In this document: positions 35,872-47,903 of the stretch, in pieces
Position numbering within the stretch: the first letter of the stretch is position 1
How the letters are laid out: each line of letters starts with the position of its first letter
Source of the DNA: Nocardia suismassiliense
GTDB taxonomy: Bacteria; Actinomycetota; Actinomycetes; Mycobacteriales; Mycobacteriaceae
NCBI RefSeq assembly: GCF_900269665.1
Contig: NZ_LT985361.1
Coordinates: 2,910,514 to 2,974,513 of the forward strand
Length of the DNA: 64,000 nucleotides
Direction: 5' to 3'
The notes under the pieces: generated by a model
Told to the model about the DNA's origin: nothing
Database searches by the model: none
The model's input: only the letters and a program-made list of their open reading frames with translations
Made by a program: the position numbers and the translations under genes

Positions 35872-37071
35872 TCAGCTCAGCGGGGCCGACCAATGCACCC
35901 GCGTGCCCCCGTCCGCAGCGCGCTCGACACTGCACCGCCCGTCCGATTCGCCGGCCCGCTGCGCGAGATTGGCCAGCCCACTGGCGGTTACGTCGTCCGG
36001 CACGCCGGAACCGTTGTCCTGCACCAGGATGGTCAACTCGTCGCCGACGGTGATCTCGATCGTCACCACGTCGCCACCGGAATGCCGTACCGCGTTGCTG
36101 ACCGATTCGCGCACAACGGCTTCCGCGTGCTCGGCCAGCGCGGACCCGACCACCGACAGCGGCCCGTCGACGCGCAGCCGCGCCCGGATCGCGGTCGCCG
36201 CGGTCTGCTGCCGGATCGCGTCCTCCAGGCGCCGCCGCAGCGAGGCGCCCGTGCCGCCGTGCAGATCGAAGATCGTCGTGCGTATTTCGTGCACGATCTC
36301 CTGTAGTCGATCGATCTCATCCGAAAGCCGTTGCCGGACTTGCGGATCGTCGACGCGTGCGGCCAGGCCCTGCAGTCCGAGCCCGACCGCGAAGACTCGC
36401 TGGATGACGTGATCGTGCAGGTCGCGCGCGATCCGGTCGCGGTCGGCGAGCACATCGAGTTCACGGGCCCGGCGCTGCGCCTCGGCGAGCTGCATGGCCA
36501 GCGCCGCCTGATCGGTGAACGCCGCCGTGAGTGCGACGAGCTCCTCGGAGTACGGCGCGGCCTCGGCCGCACGCACCACGATCAGCACCCCCAGCACGAC
36601 CCCGGCCGTGTGCAGCGGCAGGATCAGCGCCGGCCCGGCCGCGCCGACCGGCACCCCCAGGTCAATGCCCTGAGCATCGGCCAGGTGCACCGTCGTTCGC
36701 TCCGCGAAGGCCTTGCCCGTGGCGGTGTCGGTGAGCCGCACGATGTGCTCCGCGTCCGGTGCGGCCGCCCGCGACCATTGCGCGACAACGAGTTCGGTGG
36801 CCTCCTCGGGCGGGATGCCCGGCTCGACCACCGCGAGGATCGCCTGCGCCGACTCGGTCAACGTGCGCGCGTGCTCGACCACCTGCGCGAGCACCCGCTG
36901 CGATTCGGTCCCCGCCAGGAACTCGGTGGCGATGTCCCTGGTCGCCTCGATCCAGGCCTGCCGGGTGCGGGCCCACTCGTAGAGCCTGGCGTGGTCGACG
37001 GCGATGCGGGTGGCCGTGTCCACGATGGCGCGCAGGGTGTCGATCACGGAGTGCGGCACAGCGTCCGTCAT
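35872..37071 (-). CDS. DevS-like histidine kinase lacking the heme GAF domain
   Basis: A 399-residue paralogue of the nearby DevS. It begins where GAF-A of DevS ends (ATRIAVDHARLYEWARTRQAW against [19 protein letters not shown]), then has GAF-B, HisKA_3 with His219 ([12 protein letters not shown]) and the ATPase domain (DNGSGVPDD). Without GAF-A it cannot bind heme in the DosS manner and may sense another signal or modulate DevR constitutively. It starts 8 bp after devR, so the two form an operon. The truncation is clean, with no upstream remnant. Confidence 0.9.
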   Translation of the reverse strand: MTDAVPHSVIDTLRAIVDTATRIAVDHARLYEWARTRQAWIEATRDIATEFLAGTESQRVLAQVVEHARTLTESAQAILAVVEPGIPPEEATELVVAQWSRAAAPDAEHIVRLTDTATGKAFAERTTVHLADAQGIDLGVPVGAAGPALILPLHTAGVVLGVLIVVRAAEAAPYSEELVALTAAFTDQAALAMQLAEAQRRARELDVLADRDRIARDLHDHVIQRVFAVGLGLQGLAARVDDPQVRQRLSDEIDRLQEIVHEIRTTIFDLHGGTGASLRRRLEDAIRQQTAATAIRARLRVDGPLSVVGSALAEHAEAVVRESVSNAVRHSGGDVVTIEITVGDELTILVQDNGSGVPDDVTASGLANLAQRAGESDGRCSVERAADGGTRVHWSAPLS

Positions 37072-37079
37072 GTCGCGGT

Positions 37080-37715
37080 TCAGCGCTCGCCCAGCTTGCT
37101 GGCCAGCACCGCCGCCTGGGTCCGCCGCTCCATGCCGAGCTTGGCGAGCAGCCGGGACACGTAGTTCTTCACGGTCTTCTCGGCCAGGAACATGCGCGCC
37201 GCGATCTGCCGGTTGGTGAGGCCCTCACCGAGCAAAGCGAGCAGCCGCCGTTCCTGTTCGGTGAGCCCGGCCAGCGGGCCGTCGTCGTCGGGGGCGCCGT
37301 CGCGCAGCCGGGCCCGCAACGCGGCGGCCGCCCGGTTGTCCAGCAGTGAGCGGCCCGCGCCGACCGCCTTGATCGCGGCGGCCAGTTCCATGCCCTTGAT
37401 GTTCTTTACGACGTAGCCGCTGGCGCCGGCCAGGATGGCGTCGAGCATCGCCTGGTCGTCGGTGTACGAGGTGAGAATCAGGCAGCGCAGCCCCTCGACC
37501 TCGGCCAGCAGATCGCGGCACAGTTCGATGCCGTTGCCGTCGGGCAGTCGCACATCCAGCACCGCGACCGCGGGCCGCAGCACCGGGATTCGCGCCATCG
37601 CCTGCGCGACATCACCCGCCTCGCCGATCACCGTCAGCTCCGGATCACCCTCCAGCAGATCGACCAGGCCACGTCGCACGATTTCGTGGTCGTCTACGAG
37701 AAATACCTCGAGCAC
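37080..37715 (-). CDS. devR: DevR/DosR-type response regulator (NarL/LuxR family)
   Basis: A 211-residue protein. The receiver domain has Asp8/Asp9 (LVDDHEIV), phospho-acceptor Asp54 ([10 protein letters not shown]), Thr82 and Lys104 (VVKNIKG). The C-terminal LuxR-type HTH reads [20 protein letters not shown]. The recognition-helix residues (EKTVKN) match those with which mycobacterial DosR reads its GGGAC box, supporting the box assigned at 34892. GTG 37715 has a strong SD (GGGAGG). It forms an operon with the GAF-A-less kinase. Confidence 0.93.
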   Translation of the reverse strand: MLEVFLVDDHEIVRRGLVDLLEGDPELTVIGEAGDVAQAMARIPVLRPAVAVLDVRLPDGNGIELCRDLLAEVEGLRCLILTSYTDDQAMLDAILAGASGYVVKNIKGMELAAAIKAVGAGRSLLDNRAAAALRARLRDGAPDDDGPLAGLTEQERRLLALLGEGLTNRQIAARMFLAEKTVKNYVSRLLAKLGMERRTQAAVLASKLGER

Positions 37716-37863
37716 GGCGGCCTCCCTGTCGTCGTTACGCCGAAACGAGCCTGCGCGAATTCCTCGAGTAGATAACGAGGTTCCGGGTAAGCTTGCAATG
37801 AAGTCAACCAGAGGGGCCGTGGGCAGCGGAGCCATAAGGCTCATATGTACGTGGGAACTCGAG

Positions 37864-38052
37864 ATGACATATTCAGCGACACTAGATTTCAGCGCGATCT
37901 TCGGATCGCCGCGCACCTGTCCGGGATGCGGATCCAACGCAGTCGATGCCTTTGATGAACTACCCGATATTTCCGTGCGCTGCGCTGGCTGCGGCGCGCA
38001 ATGGGGTTCCGCCGAGGAAGGCCGAGGCGTCGAAGAACGCAGGCTCCCATGA
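37864..38052 (+). CDS. Small zinc-ribbon protein (62 aa)
   Basis: It starts at ATG 37864 ([20 protein letters not shown]) and carries two CxxC knuckles (CPGCG and CAGCG) 20 residues apart, a zinc-ribbon layout. An upstream in-frame ATG at 37798 would give a longer, less typical N-terminus. Its stop overlaps the start of the glycosyltransferase gene in ATGA, implying translational coupling. It may bind nucleic acid or act as a metal-dependent partner; function unknown. Confidence 0.7.
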   Translation: MTYSATLDFSAIFGSPRTCPGCGSNAVDAFDELPDISVRCAGCGAQWGSAEEGRGVEERRLP

Positions 38053-39098
38053 GAATCGGGCAGATAGTTCCGCCATGGGTCCCGGTCCCACCGCCCGCCT
38101 ATGGCGGCACCGAATCGGTCGTCGCCAATCTTTCCGTCGGCCTCGACATGCTCGGCCACGACGTGCACCTTTTCACGGTCGGTGAATCCACCTGCCCGGT
38201 GCGCCGCTACTCGCTGTACGAGCAGCCGACCAGCCAGATCGGCGTCGGTGAGGCCGAGCTGATGCACGTGCTCGCCGCCTACGAGACGCTGGCCGACGTC
38301 GACATCATCCATGACCACACCTCGCTCGGCCCGTTCGTCGGCGCCATCCAGGACGGACCGCCGGTCGTGGTCACCAACCACGGCCCGTTCTCGGAGATGC
38401 GTCAGGAGCTGTTCCGCTCGATGGCGCGCCACGCGCACATCGTCGCGATCTCCGAATCGCAGCGGCGCATGGCGGGCAGCGTGCCGATCGCACAGGTGAT
38501 CCATCACGGAATCGACCTCAACACTTACAAGTACGGCCCGGGCGGCGGCGGATACGTGGTGTTCGTGGGCCGGATGAACGAGACGAAGGGCGTGCACCGG
38601 GCGGTGCAGATCGCCCGGCTCGCCCGGCGCAAACTGCTCATGATCACCAAGATGCGCGAACCCGAGGAGCGCCGCTACTACACTGAGCGGGTGCGTCCAC
38701 TGATGGGCCCCGACGACCCCGAACCGCGTGAGGAACCCACCGCGCGCCGGGTCGAGCTGGTGCGCCACGCCGACGCGTTGATCAATCCGATCGAATGGCC
38801 CGAACCGTTCGGGCTGGTGATGGCCGAGTCGTTGGCTTGCGGCACACCGGTTCTCGCGTTCCCCAACGGCGCGGCCCCGGAGATCGTCGACCACGGCAGG
38901 ACCGGATTCCTCTGCCGCGACGTCAACGAGATGGTGGACGCCCTCGACAAGGTGCACACGCTGGATCGCCGGGCTTGCCGCACGTCGGCCGAGCAGCGGT
39001 TCGGCAGGCTGCGCATGGCGCGCGATCACGAGCGGCTCCACCGCCGCATCGTGGCCGAGCGCACGACCCGGGTCATGGTGCCCACTCCGGTGGCGTGA
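38049..39098 (+). CDS. GT4-family glycosyltransferase
   Basis: A 349-residue GT-B enzyme. The N-terminal glycine loop is [18 protein letters not shown], the linker [17 protein letters not shown], and the nucleotide-sugar EX7E region [20 protein letters not shown] with [15 protein letters not shown]. It transfers a sugar from a nucleotide or phospho-sugar donor; the acceptor is unknown. The ATGA overlap with the zinc-ribbon gene and the debranching-type enzyme 28 bp downstream make one operon. The context suggests alpha-glucan or trehalose metabolism, an inference. Confidence 0.9.
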   Translation: MRIGQIVPPWVPVPPPAYGGTESVVANLSVGLDMLGHDVHLFTVGESTCPVRRYSLYEQPTSQIGVGEAELMHVLAAYETLADVDIIHDHTSLGPFVGAIQDGPPVVVTNHGPFSEMRQELFRSMARHAHIVAISESQRRMAGSVPIAQVIHHGIDLNTYKYGPGGGGYVVFVGRMNETKGVHRAVQIARLARRKLLMITKMREPEERRYYTERVRPLMGPDDPEPREEPTARRVELVRHADALINPIEWPEPFGLVMAESLACGTPVLAFPNGAAPEIVDHGRTGFLCRDVNEMVDALDKVHTLDRRACRTSAEQRFGRLRMARDHERLHRRIVAERTTRVMVPTPVA

Positions 39099-39126
39099 GT
39101 TCGCCGAGCGCCCCCGGGGCTCCCGC

Positions 39127-41238
39127 GTGACCCATCCGTGGGGCGACGGCTCGGATACGGAGGCGCCGACGGCCATCAACGCTGGGGTCACCCTGGTCGA
39201 GGGCTCGACCTTCTGCATCAGCGACGTCAGCGGCGCGATCACGCCGAATCGCGCGGCTGGCTTGTTCGTTCGCGACACCAGGGTGCTGTCGTACTGGCGG
39301 CTCACCGTAGACGGCCTGGAACCGCAACCGCTCACGCTGCGCTACGACGAGCCGTACAGCGCGACGCTGCTGGCCCGGACCGCGCCGCGCGCGGGTACCG
39401 CCGACAGCACCGCGCTGGTGATCATCGGCAGGCATGTCGGCGACGGCATGCGCGAGGACCTGGTGGTGCGCAACCTGTCCAGCGTGCCGCTCGACTGCAC
39501 GATCAGGCTGGAGCTGGACGCCGACTTCGCCGACCTGTTCGAGGTGAAGGAGGGGCGCACCGGCCGCGAGCAGGTGGTGGTCACCGCGGCGCGGGCCACC
39601 GACGGCGCCATCCAGATCAGCCGCGAAGAGCTGGGCATGGCGGTGACCGTCAGCGGCAGCTCGGCCACCGCGTCGGGTCGCGAATTGTGCTGGCAGGTAA
39701 GCCTTCCCGGACGCGGGGAATGGTCCACCTGCATCGAGTACCTGCCCGCCCTCGGCACCGATATCGCACCACCGCGCTACCCCTGCGGCACGCCGGTGAA
39801 CCGCAGCGCGCCTGCGCAGCGGTTGCGTGAGTGGTACGCCAACTCACCGACCGTGCATACCGAGGACGAAACCCTCGCCTCGGTACTGCAACGCACCCTC
39901 ACCGATCTCGGCGCACTGCGCATCTTCGACCCCGACCACCCCGAACGCGCGGTGGTGGCCGCGGGCGCACCCTGGTTCATGGCGCTGTTCGGCCGGGACT
40001 CGCTGCTCACCTCGTGGATGGTGCTGCCGCTGGATCGCAGGCTGGCCGTCGGCACGCTGCAGAGCCTGGCCGATTTGCAGGGTAAGAAAGTGCACGCGAC
40101 GACCGAGGAGCAGCCGGGCCGGATCCCGCACGAGGTGCGTTTCGGCCGGGCGGCGACGCTGCTGCTCGGCGGCGGCACCGCCTATTACGGCACGGCCGAC
40201 GCCACGCCGCTGTTCGTCATGCTGCTCGGCGAGTTGTATCGGTGGGGGCTGGACGCGCGCATCCGCGACGAACTGCTGCCGCACGCCGATCGCGCGCTGG
40301 AATGGATCGAGCGCTACGGCGACGCGGACGGTGACGGTTTCGTCGAATACCAGTGCGCCGCCGAGCACGGCCTGGCCAACCAGGGCTGGAAGGACTCCTG
40401 GGACGGAGTGAACTTCGCCGACGGCACGCTGCCCGAGGCGCCCATCGCGCTGGCCGAGGTGCAGGGTTACGTCTACGCGGCGTACCTCGCACGGGCCACG
40501 CTCGCCGCGGGCACCGGTGACCACCAGGCCGCGGAGCGCTGGCGAGGCAAGGCCGCACAGTTGAAAACCGCGTTCAACGAGGCGTTCTGGCTGCCCGACA
40601 AAGGCTGGTACGCGATCGGCCTGGACCGAGACAAGCGGCCGATCGACGCGCTCAGCTCCAATATCGGGCACTGCCTGTGGACCGGGATCATCGACGACGA
40701 CAAGGCCGCGCGGGTCGCCGACCACCTGCTCTCGCCGGAAATGTTCAGCGGTTGGGGGATCCGCACGCTGGCCACCTCGATGGGTGCCTACAACCCGGTC
40801 AGCTATCACAACGGCTCGGTGTGGCCGCACGACAACGCGATCTGCGCCGCCGGTCTGATGCGCTACGGCTTCACCGACCACGCGAACAGGGTGGTCTCCG
40901 CCGTGCTCGACGCCTCGACCCGCTTCGGCTACCGGCTGCCCGAGCTCTTCTGCGGATTCGATCGCGCCGAATTCGACATCCCCGTGCCCTATCCGACGTC
41001 GTGTTCGCCGCAGGCCTGGGCGGCTGCCGCACCGTTGCTGTTTTTGCGTACCCTGTTGAGACTGGAACCGAGTGTTCCGGAGGGGGTGCTGTCGGTCGCA
41101 CCGGTGGTCCCCGCTCGCTATCTGCCGCTACGCGTCGGCGGACTGCGGGTCGGCTCGAATGTGCTGTCGGTCACCGTCGACGCTGAGGGCTGGCAGGTCC
41201 GCGGTTTGTCCGGCGACCTGCGGCGGACCGAGCACTGA
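39127..41238 (+). CDS. Glycogen-debranching-type enzyme (amylo-alpha-1,6-glucosidase family)
   Basis: A 703-residue protein. An N-terminal glycogen-debranching beta-domain (about 15-220: [31 protein letters not shown]) is followed by an (alpha/alpha)6-barrel. Barrel landmarks are [33 protein letters not shown] and [16 protein letters not shown]. Such proteins hydrolyse alpha-glucan branches or related oligosaccharides in the cytosol; no signal peptide is seen. The start is GTG 39127 with a weak SD. As last gene of the zinc-ribbon/GT4 operon in the DevR locus, it may mobilise storage glucan under hypoxia (inference). Confidence 0.85.
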   Translation: MTHPWGDGSDTEAPTAINAGVTLVEGSTFCISDVSGAITPNRAAGLFVRDTRVLSYWRLTVDGLEPQPLTLRYDEPYSATLLARTAPRAGTADSTALVIIGRHVGDGMREDLVVRNLSSVPLDCTIRLELDADFADLFEVKEGRTGREQVVVTAARATDGAIQISREELGMAVTVSGSSATASGRELCWQVSLPGRGEWSTCIEYLPALGTDIAPPRYPCGTPVNRSAPAQRLREWYANSPTVHTEDETLASVLQRTLTDLGALRIFDPDHPERAVVAAGAPWFMALFGRDSLLTSWMVLPLDRRLAVGTLQSLADLQGKKVHATTEEQPGRIPHEVRFGRAATLLLGGGTAYYGTADATPLFVMLLGELYRWGLDARIRDELLPHADRALEWIERYGDADGDGFVEYQCAAEHGLANQGWKDSWDGVNFADGTLPEAPIALAEVQGYVYAAYLARATLAAGTGDHQAAERWRGKAAQLKTAFNEAFWLPDKGWYAIGLDRDKRPIDALSSNIGHCLWTGIIDDDKAARVADHLLSPEMFSGWGIRTLATSMGAYNPVSYHNGSVWPHDNAICAAGLMRYGFTDHANRVVSAVLDASTRFGYRLPELFCGFDRAEFDIPVPYPTSCSPQAWAAAAPLLFLRTLLRLEPSVPEGVLSVAPVVPARYLPLRVGGLRVGSNVLSVTVDAEGWQVRGLSGDLRRTEH

Positions 41239-41400
41239 GCCTGGCGGAACCCACCGCGATCTCGCCGGCGCGAGCGCCGTTGTAGCTGGTACACCTCGCG
41301 CGAGCGAAACTTGTCGGTGGGCGCGTTTAGCATGACGGCCGGATACGTCTGGACGCCGTTTGTCGGTTCCTCTGAACACGATCGAGAAGGGAAACACCTG

Positions 41401-44439
<3,039 letters not shown>

Positions 44440-44450
44440 GGATTGCGTCA

Positions 44451-44483
44451 CCCGGTTGCCTGCCAGGTCCGCAGGCAACCGGG
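44451..44483 (+). terminator. uvrA terminator hairpin
   Basis: Perfect 13-bp stem (core CCGGTTGCCTGC / GCAGGCAACCGG) with a 7-nt loop, 12 bp after the uvrA stop. Confidence 0.85.
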
Positions 44484-44702
44484 GCAGCACACCGACCTGG
44501 TTCTTCACGCAGCGTCCGCGTCGCTAGCGGGTATGTGAAGAATTAATCAAATGCGAAAAGTGTTGGCGCGTCAATTAGAAGTACTGTTTGTCGGGGAATT
44601 CCTTTCTGTGTCACCGGGTTTGGGGAGGGGTGGGCTGGGGGTTTGAGGGTCCCCAGTTGCGGGCGTTCACGGGGGGTAATTGTTGTGTTTTCATGGGGAA
44701 GT

Positions 44703-45527
44703 ATGAATCTTCTTCGTCGGGCTGCGGCTCGGTATCTTGTTTCTGGTGTAATCGCAACGGTGGCAATGGGTTTCGTTGCATTGCCGAGTTCCTTCGCGGA
44801 GCCGGGGCCGCCGGCTCCGCCCGGGGCGCCGAGTACGCAACCGGCGCCGCTGGAGCCGGATCAGCAGTCGCGGGTGTATTTCAAAATTCCGGTGGCCAAT
44901 GAATTCGTTCGGATGCAGACGCGGTTTACGGTGCCGGCGAAACCGGCGCGGGTGGGGACGATGTTTTTGTGGCCTGGGCTCGAGCCTCGGGAAGGGGGGA
45001 GAAATTACTATCCGATCGGGTTGGGGGTGCTGCAGCCGGTGCTGACGTGGGGGCCGGCTTGCGCGCCGGTGCAGCAGCCGCCGACGTACTCGACGTGGTG
45101 GATTTCCGGGCAGTACGTCAACGTGTATTCGAATGATCCGCGCTACCGCGGGTGCCACTCGGGGCGTGCGATGTCGGTGCAGGTGGGGGAGGTGCTCGAG
45201 ATGGACATCGCCCTGGATCAGTCGACCGGCCTGTGGACGCAAACCATTACGGGACAAGCGGGTTCGGTGCGCTACTCGATCAATCTGCGTAAGCAAGCCC
45301 AGAATATGGCGTTGTTCGCGATCGAACCGTGGGACAACGCGCGACTCGCCAATCGGCTGGTGTTCTCCGGCACCACGCTCACCTTCCGCGACGAAGCCGC
45401 GCAGAGCTGCCTGAACCCGGAACTCACCTACACCGGAACGGGTGGCACCATCTCCCCGCCGACCGTCGCCGGTCGCCGCTGCCACATCGACACCGTCACC
45501 GTCAACGTCCCGCGGAGTGCGGCCTAA
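44703..45527 (+). CDS. Secreted hypothetical protein (274 aa)
   Basis: A Sec-type signal peptide (MNLLRRAAARYLVSGVIATV ... ALPSSFA) is followed by a Pro-rich linker (EPGPPAPPGAPSTQPAP) and a mostly beta-strand, Trp/Tyr-rich domain. Two cysteines in ACAPVQQPP and YRGCHSG, and two near the end (QSCLNPEL, GRRCHID), could form disulfides. The domain recalls concanavalin A-like lectin/glucanase folds, but this is an impression. ATG 44703 is chosen because the signal peptide starts there. Codon use in the first 400 bp is less GC-rich at third positions than in neighbours, which may indicate acquired or weakly expressed DNA. Confidence 0.75.
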   Translation: MNLLRRAAARYLVSGVIATVAMGFVALPSSFAEPGPPAPPGAPSTQPAPLEPDQQSRVYFKIPVANEFVRMQTRFTVPAKPARVGTMFLWPGLEPREGGRNYYPIGLGVLQPVLTWGPACAPVQQPPTYSTWWISGQYVNVYSNDPRYRGCHSGRAMSVQVGEVLEMDIALDQSTGLWTQTITGQAGSVRYSINLRKQAQNMALFAIEPWDNARLANRLVFSGTTLTFRDEAAQSCLNPELTYTGTGGTISPPTVAGRRCHIDTVTVNVPRSAA

Positions 45528-45588
45528 CCGCTTCTGCTGGTGGCGAAATCGGTTCCCGCCCGCGGGGGTGCGGCTCTACCGTGACGGC

Positions 45589-46380
45589 ATGCATTCACCG
45601 ATCACGGGCACCGCCGCGGGCGTGCCGTTCACCGCGCTGCCGCCGACCGGCGACGCCCCCGCGCCGCTGATCGTCACCTGGCACATGCTGGACGCGCCGA
45701 GGTCGGACGCGGCGTTCGCTGCCGCGTTGCCGATGCACGGTCTGCCCGCCTGGCGGGTGCACCTCGGTATGCCGATGTGCGGGGCGCGCATGGTCGACGG
45801 CAGCATGGACGCCGGTCTGGCGTTGGTGCGCGAAGACGTCCTGATGTCGTTTCTGCACGCGTTCGTCCAGCAGGCGACCGCGGAGTTCCCGGCCGCGCTG
45901 GCGTCGATCCGGGAGCAGCTGCCGGTCGGCGACGGCCCGATCGGCGTGCTCGGTGGTTCCCTGGGCGGTGCCGTCGCGCTGCGAGTCCTCGCCGAAACCG
46001 AGACGCCGATCTTCGCGGGCGCCGTCGTGAACGCCGCCATCCGGATGCGATCCGTCGTAGACCTGTTCCCCGGCGACTATCCGTACGACGCCGAGTCCGA
46101 GAAAGCCGTCGACAGTTTGGATTTCATCGCCAAGGCGGGCCTCCTCGCCGGCCGCGCACCGCTGCTGGTGGTCAGTGGCGAGGACGATCATCCGGCGCTG
46201 CGTGCCGACGCATTCGAGCTCGTCGACGCGATCGGCGACGGCGCCGAACTGCTCTCGATCCCCGGTTTGGCGCACCCACTCGCCGAGGAGCCCGGCATCG
46301 AACCCGCACCCCAGCTGCCGACGGCCCGCGCGGTGGACGTCGGCCTGACCGAGTGGTTCCGCCGCCAGCTCGGGGGCTGA
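45589..46380 (+). CDS. Alpha/beta hydrolase
   Basis: A 263-residue hydrolase. The nucleophile elbow is GVLGGSLGGAVAL (Ser in GGSLGG). An acidic residue lies in VVSGEDDHPAL and a catalytic-type His in IPGLAHPLAEEPG. There is no signal peptide. It resembles dienelactone-hydrolase-like or esterase members of unknown substrate. The start ATG 45589 lies 61 bp after the secreted-protein gene, possibly on the same transcript. Confidence 0.85.
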   Translation: MHSPITGTAAGVPFTALPPTGDAPAPLIVTWHMLDAPRSDAAFAAALPMHGLPAWRVHLGMPMCGARMVDGSMDAGLALVREDVLMSFLHAFVQQATAEFPAALASIREQLPVGDGPIGVLGGSLGGAVALRVLAETETPIFAGAVVNAAIRMRSVVDLFPGDYPYDAESEKAVDSLDFIAKAGLLAGRAPLLVVSGEDDHPALRADAFELVDAIGDGAELLSIPGLAHPLAEEPGIEPAPQLPTARAVDVGLTEWFRRQLGG

Positions 46381-46582
46381 ATCCCGCACCAACTATCTGG
46401 AAGCGCGCCGATTCTCGGGACTCCTAGGTGGGCACCGGCTATCGCTCGGGGCCCGCGGATTGCGCGGGTTCTCGGGCGCCGCACCGGTTCTTTGGGTTCG
46501 CGGGTAGGTATCGATTGCTGGGCCGTGCGCCGGTTCTTGGGGCTTCGCAGGTTGGGGTCGGTTGCTGAGTCCCGCACTGACT

Positions 46583-46632
46583 CTCGGGATCCGCACTGAA
46601 TACAGCCCCCCGAAGTCAGTGCGGATCCCGAG
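46583..46632. terminator. Large stem-loop between convergent hydrolase genes
   Basis: Perfect 17-bp inverted repeat CTCGGGATCCGCACTGA (46583-46599) / TCAGTGCGGATCCCGAG (46616-46632) with a 16-nt loop, 12 bp beyond the end of the leftward hydrolase gene. The 200 bp to its left hold degenerate CCGGTTCTTxGGG repeats and no gene. Confidence 0.75.
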
Positions 46633-46643
46633 TTAGGGTGCGG

Positions 46644-47363
46644 CTATTGGGCTGTTCGGTTGGCTACCGTGTGGATGAGGTCGGCGAGTTCTGTTGGCTT
46701 GGACCACATGGGCCAGTGGCCGGTGGGGAGGTCGATGTAGTCGGCGTCGATGCGGGTGAGTTCGGTGAAGTCGGGGACTTCGCCGCTGTCGCGGAATTTC
46801 TTGGCGAGTTCCGCGGTGATGCTGTTGCAGATGATGGTGGTGGGTATCGCGAGGCGCGCGGGGGAGTCGCTGAGTTCCAGGGGGCCGGCGGCGATGGTGG
46901 TCGGTTCACCGACGGCGCGTTCGCGGAAGCGGTTCAGGGCGGCCTCGTCCAAGCCTTCGAGGCTGTTGCCGGTCTCTTCCAGTTGCGGCCAGTCGGGGAG
47001 CAACCATTCGGGGCCGAGTTCGGCGAGTGCGGGGTTGATCGCGAAGCCGGCGGGCAGCGGGGCGGAGTCGACGTAGATCGCGCGGTGGAAGCGGTCCGGC
47101 GCGCGGTCGGTGGCGAGGTAGGCGGGTGCGGCACCGCCTGAGTGCGAGACGAGTACGGCGGTTTCCGTGGCCGGGACGGCGTCGATGATTGCTTGTGCTT
47201 GCGTTTCCAGCGTGGCCGAAAGCCGCTCGGGGTCAGCGGGATCCAGGCCCGGCAGGGTGAGTGCTCGTACTTCGTTGCCGCGTTCGCGCAGGTCGGCGGC
47301 GACCTCGTCCCAGGCCCAAGCGCCGAGCCAGAAACCGGGGACCAGAACTATCCGTGTAGCCAT
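46644..47363 (-). CDS. Alpha/beta hydrolase (EstA/MenH-like)
   Basis: A 239-residue hydrolase of the short cytosolic group. The oxyanion region is VLVPGFWLGAWAWDEVA, the nucleophile is in VLVSHSGGAAPAYLA, and the His is in LPTGHWPMWSKPTELA, which closely recalls plant-esterase-like bacterial members. The substrate is unknown. It is divergent from the excisionase-like HTH gene, and the palindromic operator lies between them, so that regulator probably controls it. Confidence 0.87.
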   Translation of the reverse strand: MATRIVLVPGFWLGAWAWDEVAADLRERGNEVRALTLPGLDPADPERLSATLETQAQAIIDAVPATETAVLVSHSGGAAPAYLATDRAPDRFHRAIYVDSAPLPAGFAINPALAELGPEWLLPDWPQLEETGNSLEGLDEAALNRFRERAVGEPTTIAAGPLELSDSPARLAIPTTIICNSITAELAKKFRDSGEVPDFTELTRIDADYIDLPTGHWPMWSKPTELADLIHTVANRTAQ

Positions 47364-47423
47364 GGGCCTACCTTGCCCTACCGCGTCGACATCCGCGAGG
47401 CGACCTGCACTTCCCTAGTTTCC

Positions 47424-47462
47424 TTAAACTTCCCTATTGTGCAGATAGATAGGGAAGTTTAA
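47424..47462. promoter_or_regulatory. Long palindromic operator of the HTH regulator
   Basis: Perfect 14-bp arms TTAAACTTCCCTAT (47424-47437) and ATAGGGAAGTTTAA (47449-47462) around an 11-bp centre. A third partial copy, ACTTCCCTAG, lies at 47409-47418. The right arm runs into the SD (AAGG) of the HTH gene, so transcription or translation could be controlled. Confidence 0.8.
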
Positions 47463-47471
47463 GGTAATCAA

Positions 47472-47903
47472 GTGAATGATCGCCTCTACTCCGTGGAACA
47501 GGTCGCCGAACGCCTCGGCCTGCACGTCCGCACGATCCGCAATTACGTGCGCGACGGGCGGCTCACCGCGGTCCGGATCGGTAAGCAGTACCGGATCGCG
47601 CACGAGGATCTGGAAGCCTTCACCGGCCGTCCGGTGCCCGCACCGCTGCGGGAGACGGTCGAGCGGCAGCGGCACGTAGAGGTGTCGAGCATCGTGCAGG
47701 TCGACGCGGTCGATCCCGGGATGGCCGATCGGCTGACCACGCTGCTGATGGGCGCGGCCAACACCCGGTCCTCCGGTGACGAACCGCTGCGGATCGAGAC
47801 GATGTACGACGCGGAGCGGGCGCGGCTGAAAGTCATTGTCCTGGGCGGTCTTGCGGACACGGCACGGCTGTTCGACTACATGGAAGGGGTGCTCGCATCA
47901 TGA
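47472..47903 (+). CDS. Excisionase/MerR-like HTH regulator (143 aa)
   Basis: The N-terminal 55 residues form a MerR/excisionase-type DNA-binding domain (YSVEQVAERLGLHVRTIRNY, then LTAVRIGKQYRIAHEDLEAF). A C-terminal ferredoxin-like domain (about 65-143: EVSSIVQVDAVDP, LRIETMYDAERARLKVIVLG) may bind a ligand or dimerise. No integrase is nearby, so it is a regulator rather than a phage excisionase. GTG 47472 directly follows the 14-bp palindrome. It overlaps the downstream hydrolase gene in ATGA. Confidence 0.85.
   Translation: MNDRLYSVEQVAERLGLHVRTIRNYVRDGRLTAVRIGKQYRIAHEDLEAFTGRPVPAPLRETVERQRHVEVSSIVQVDAVDPGMADRLTTLLMGAANTRSSGDEPLRIETMYDAERARLKVIVLGGLADTARLFDYMEGVLAS

Noticed and set aside
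41366..41377. GTTCCTCTGAAC before uvrA as a possible LexA box
   Set aside because: The actinobacterial SOS box is GAAC-N4-GTTC; here the halves are in the opposite order.
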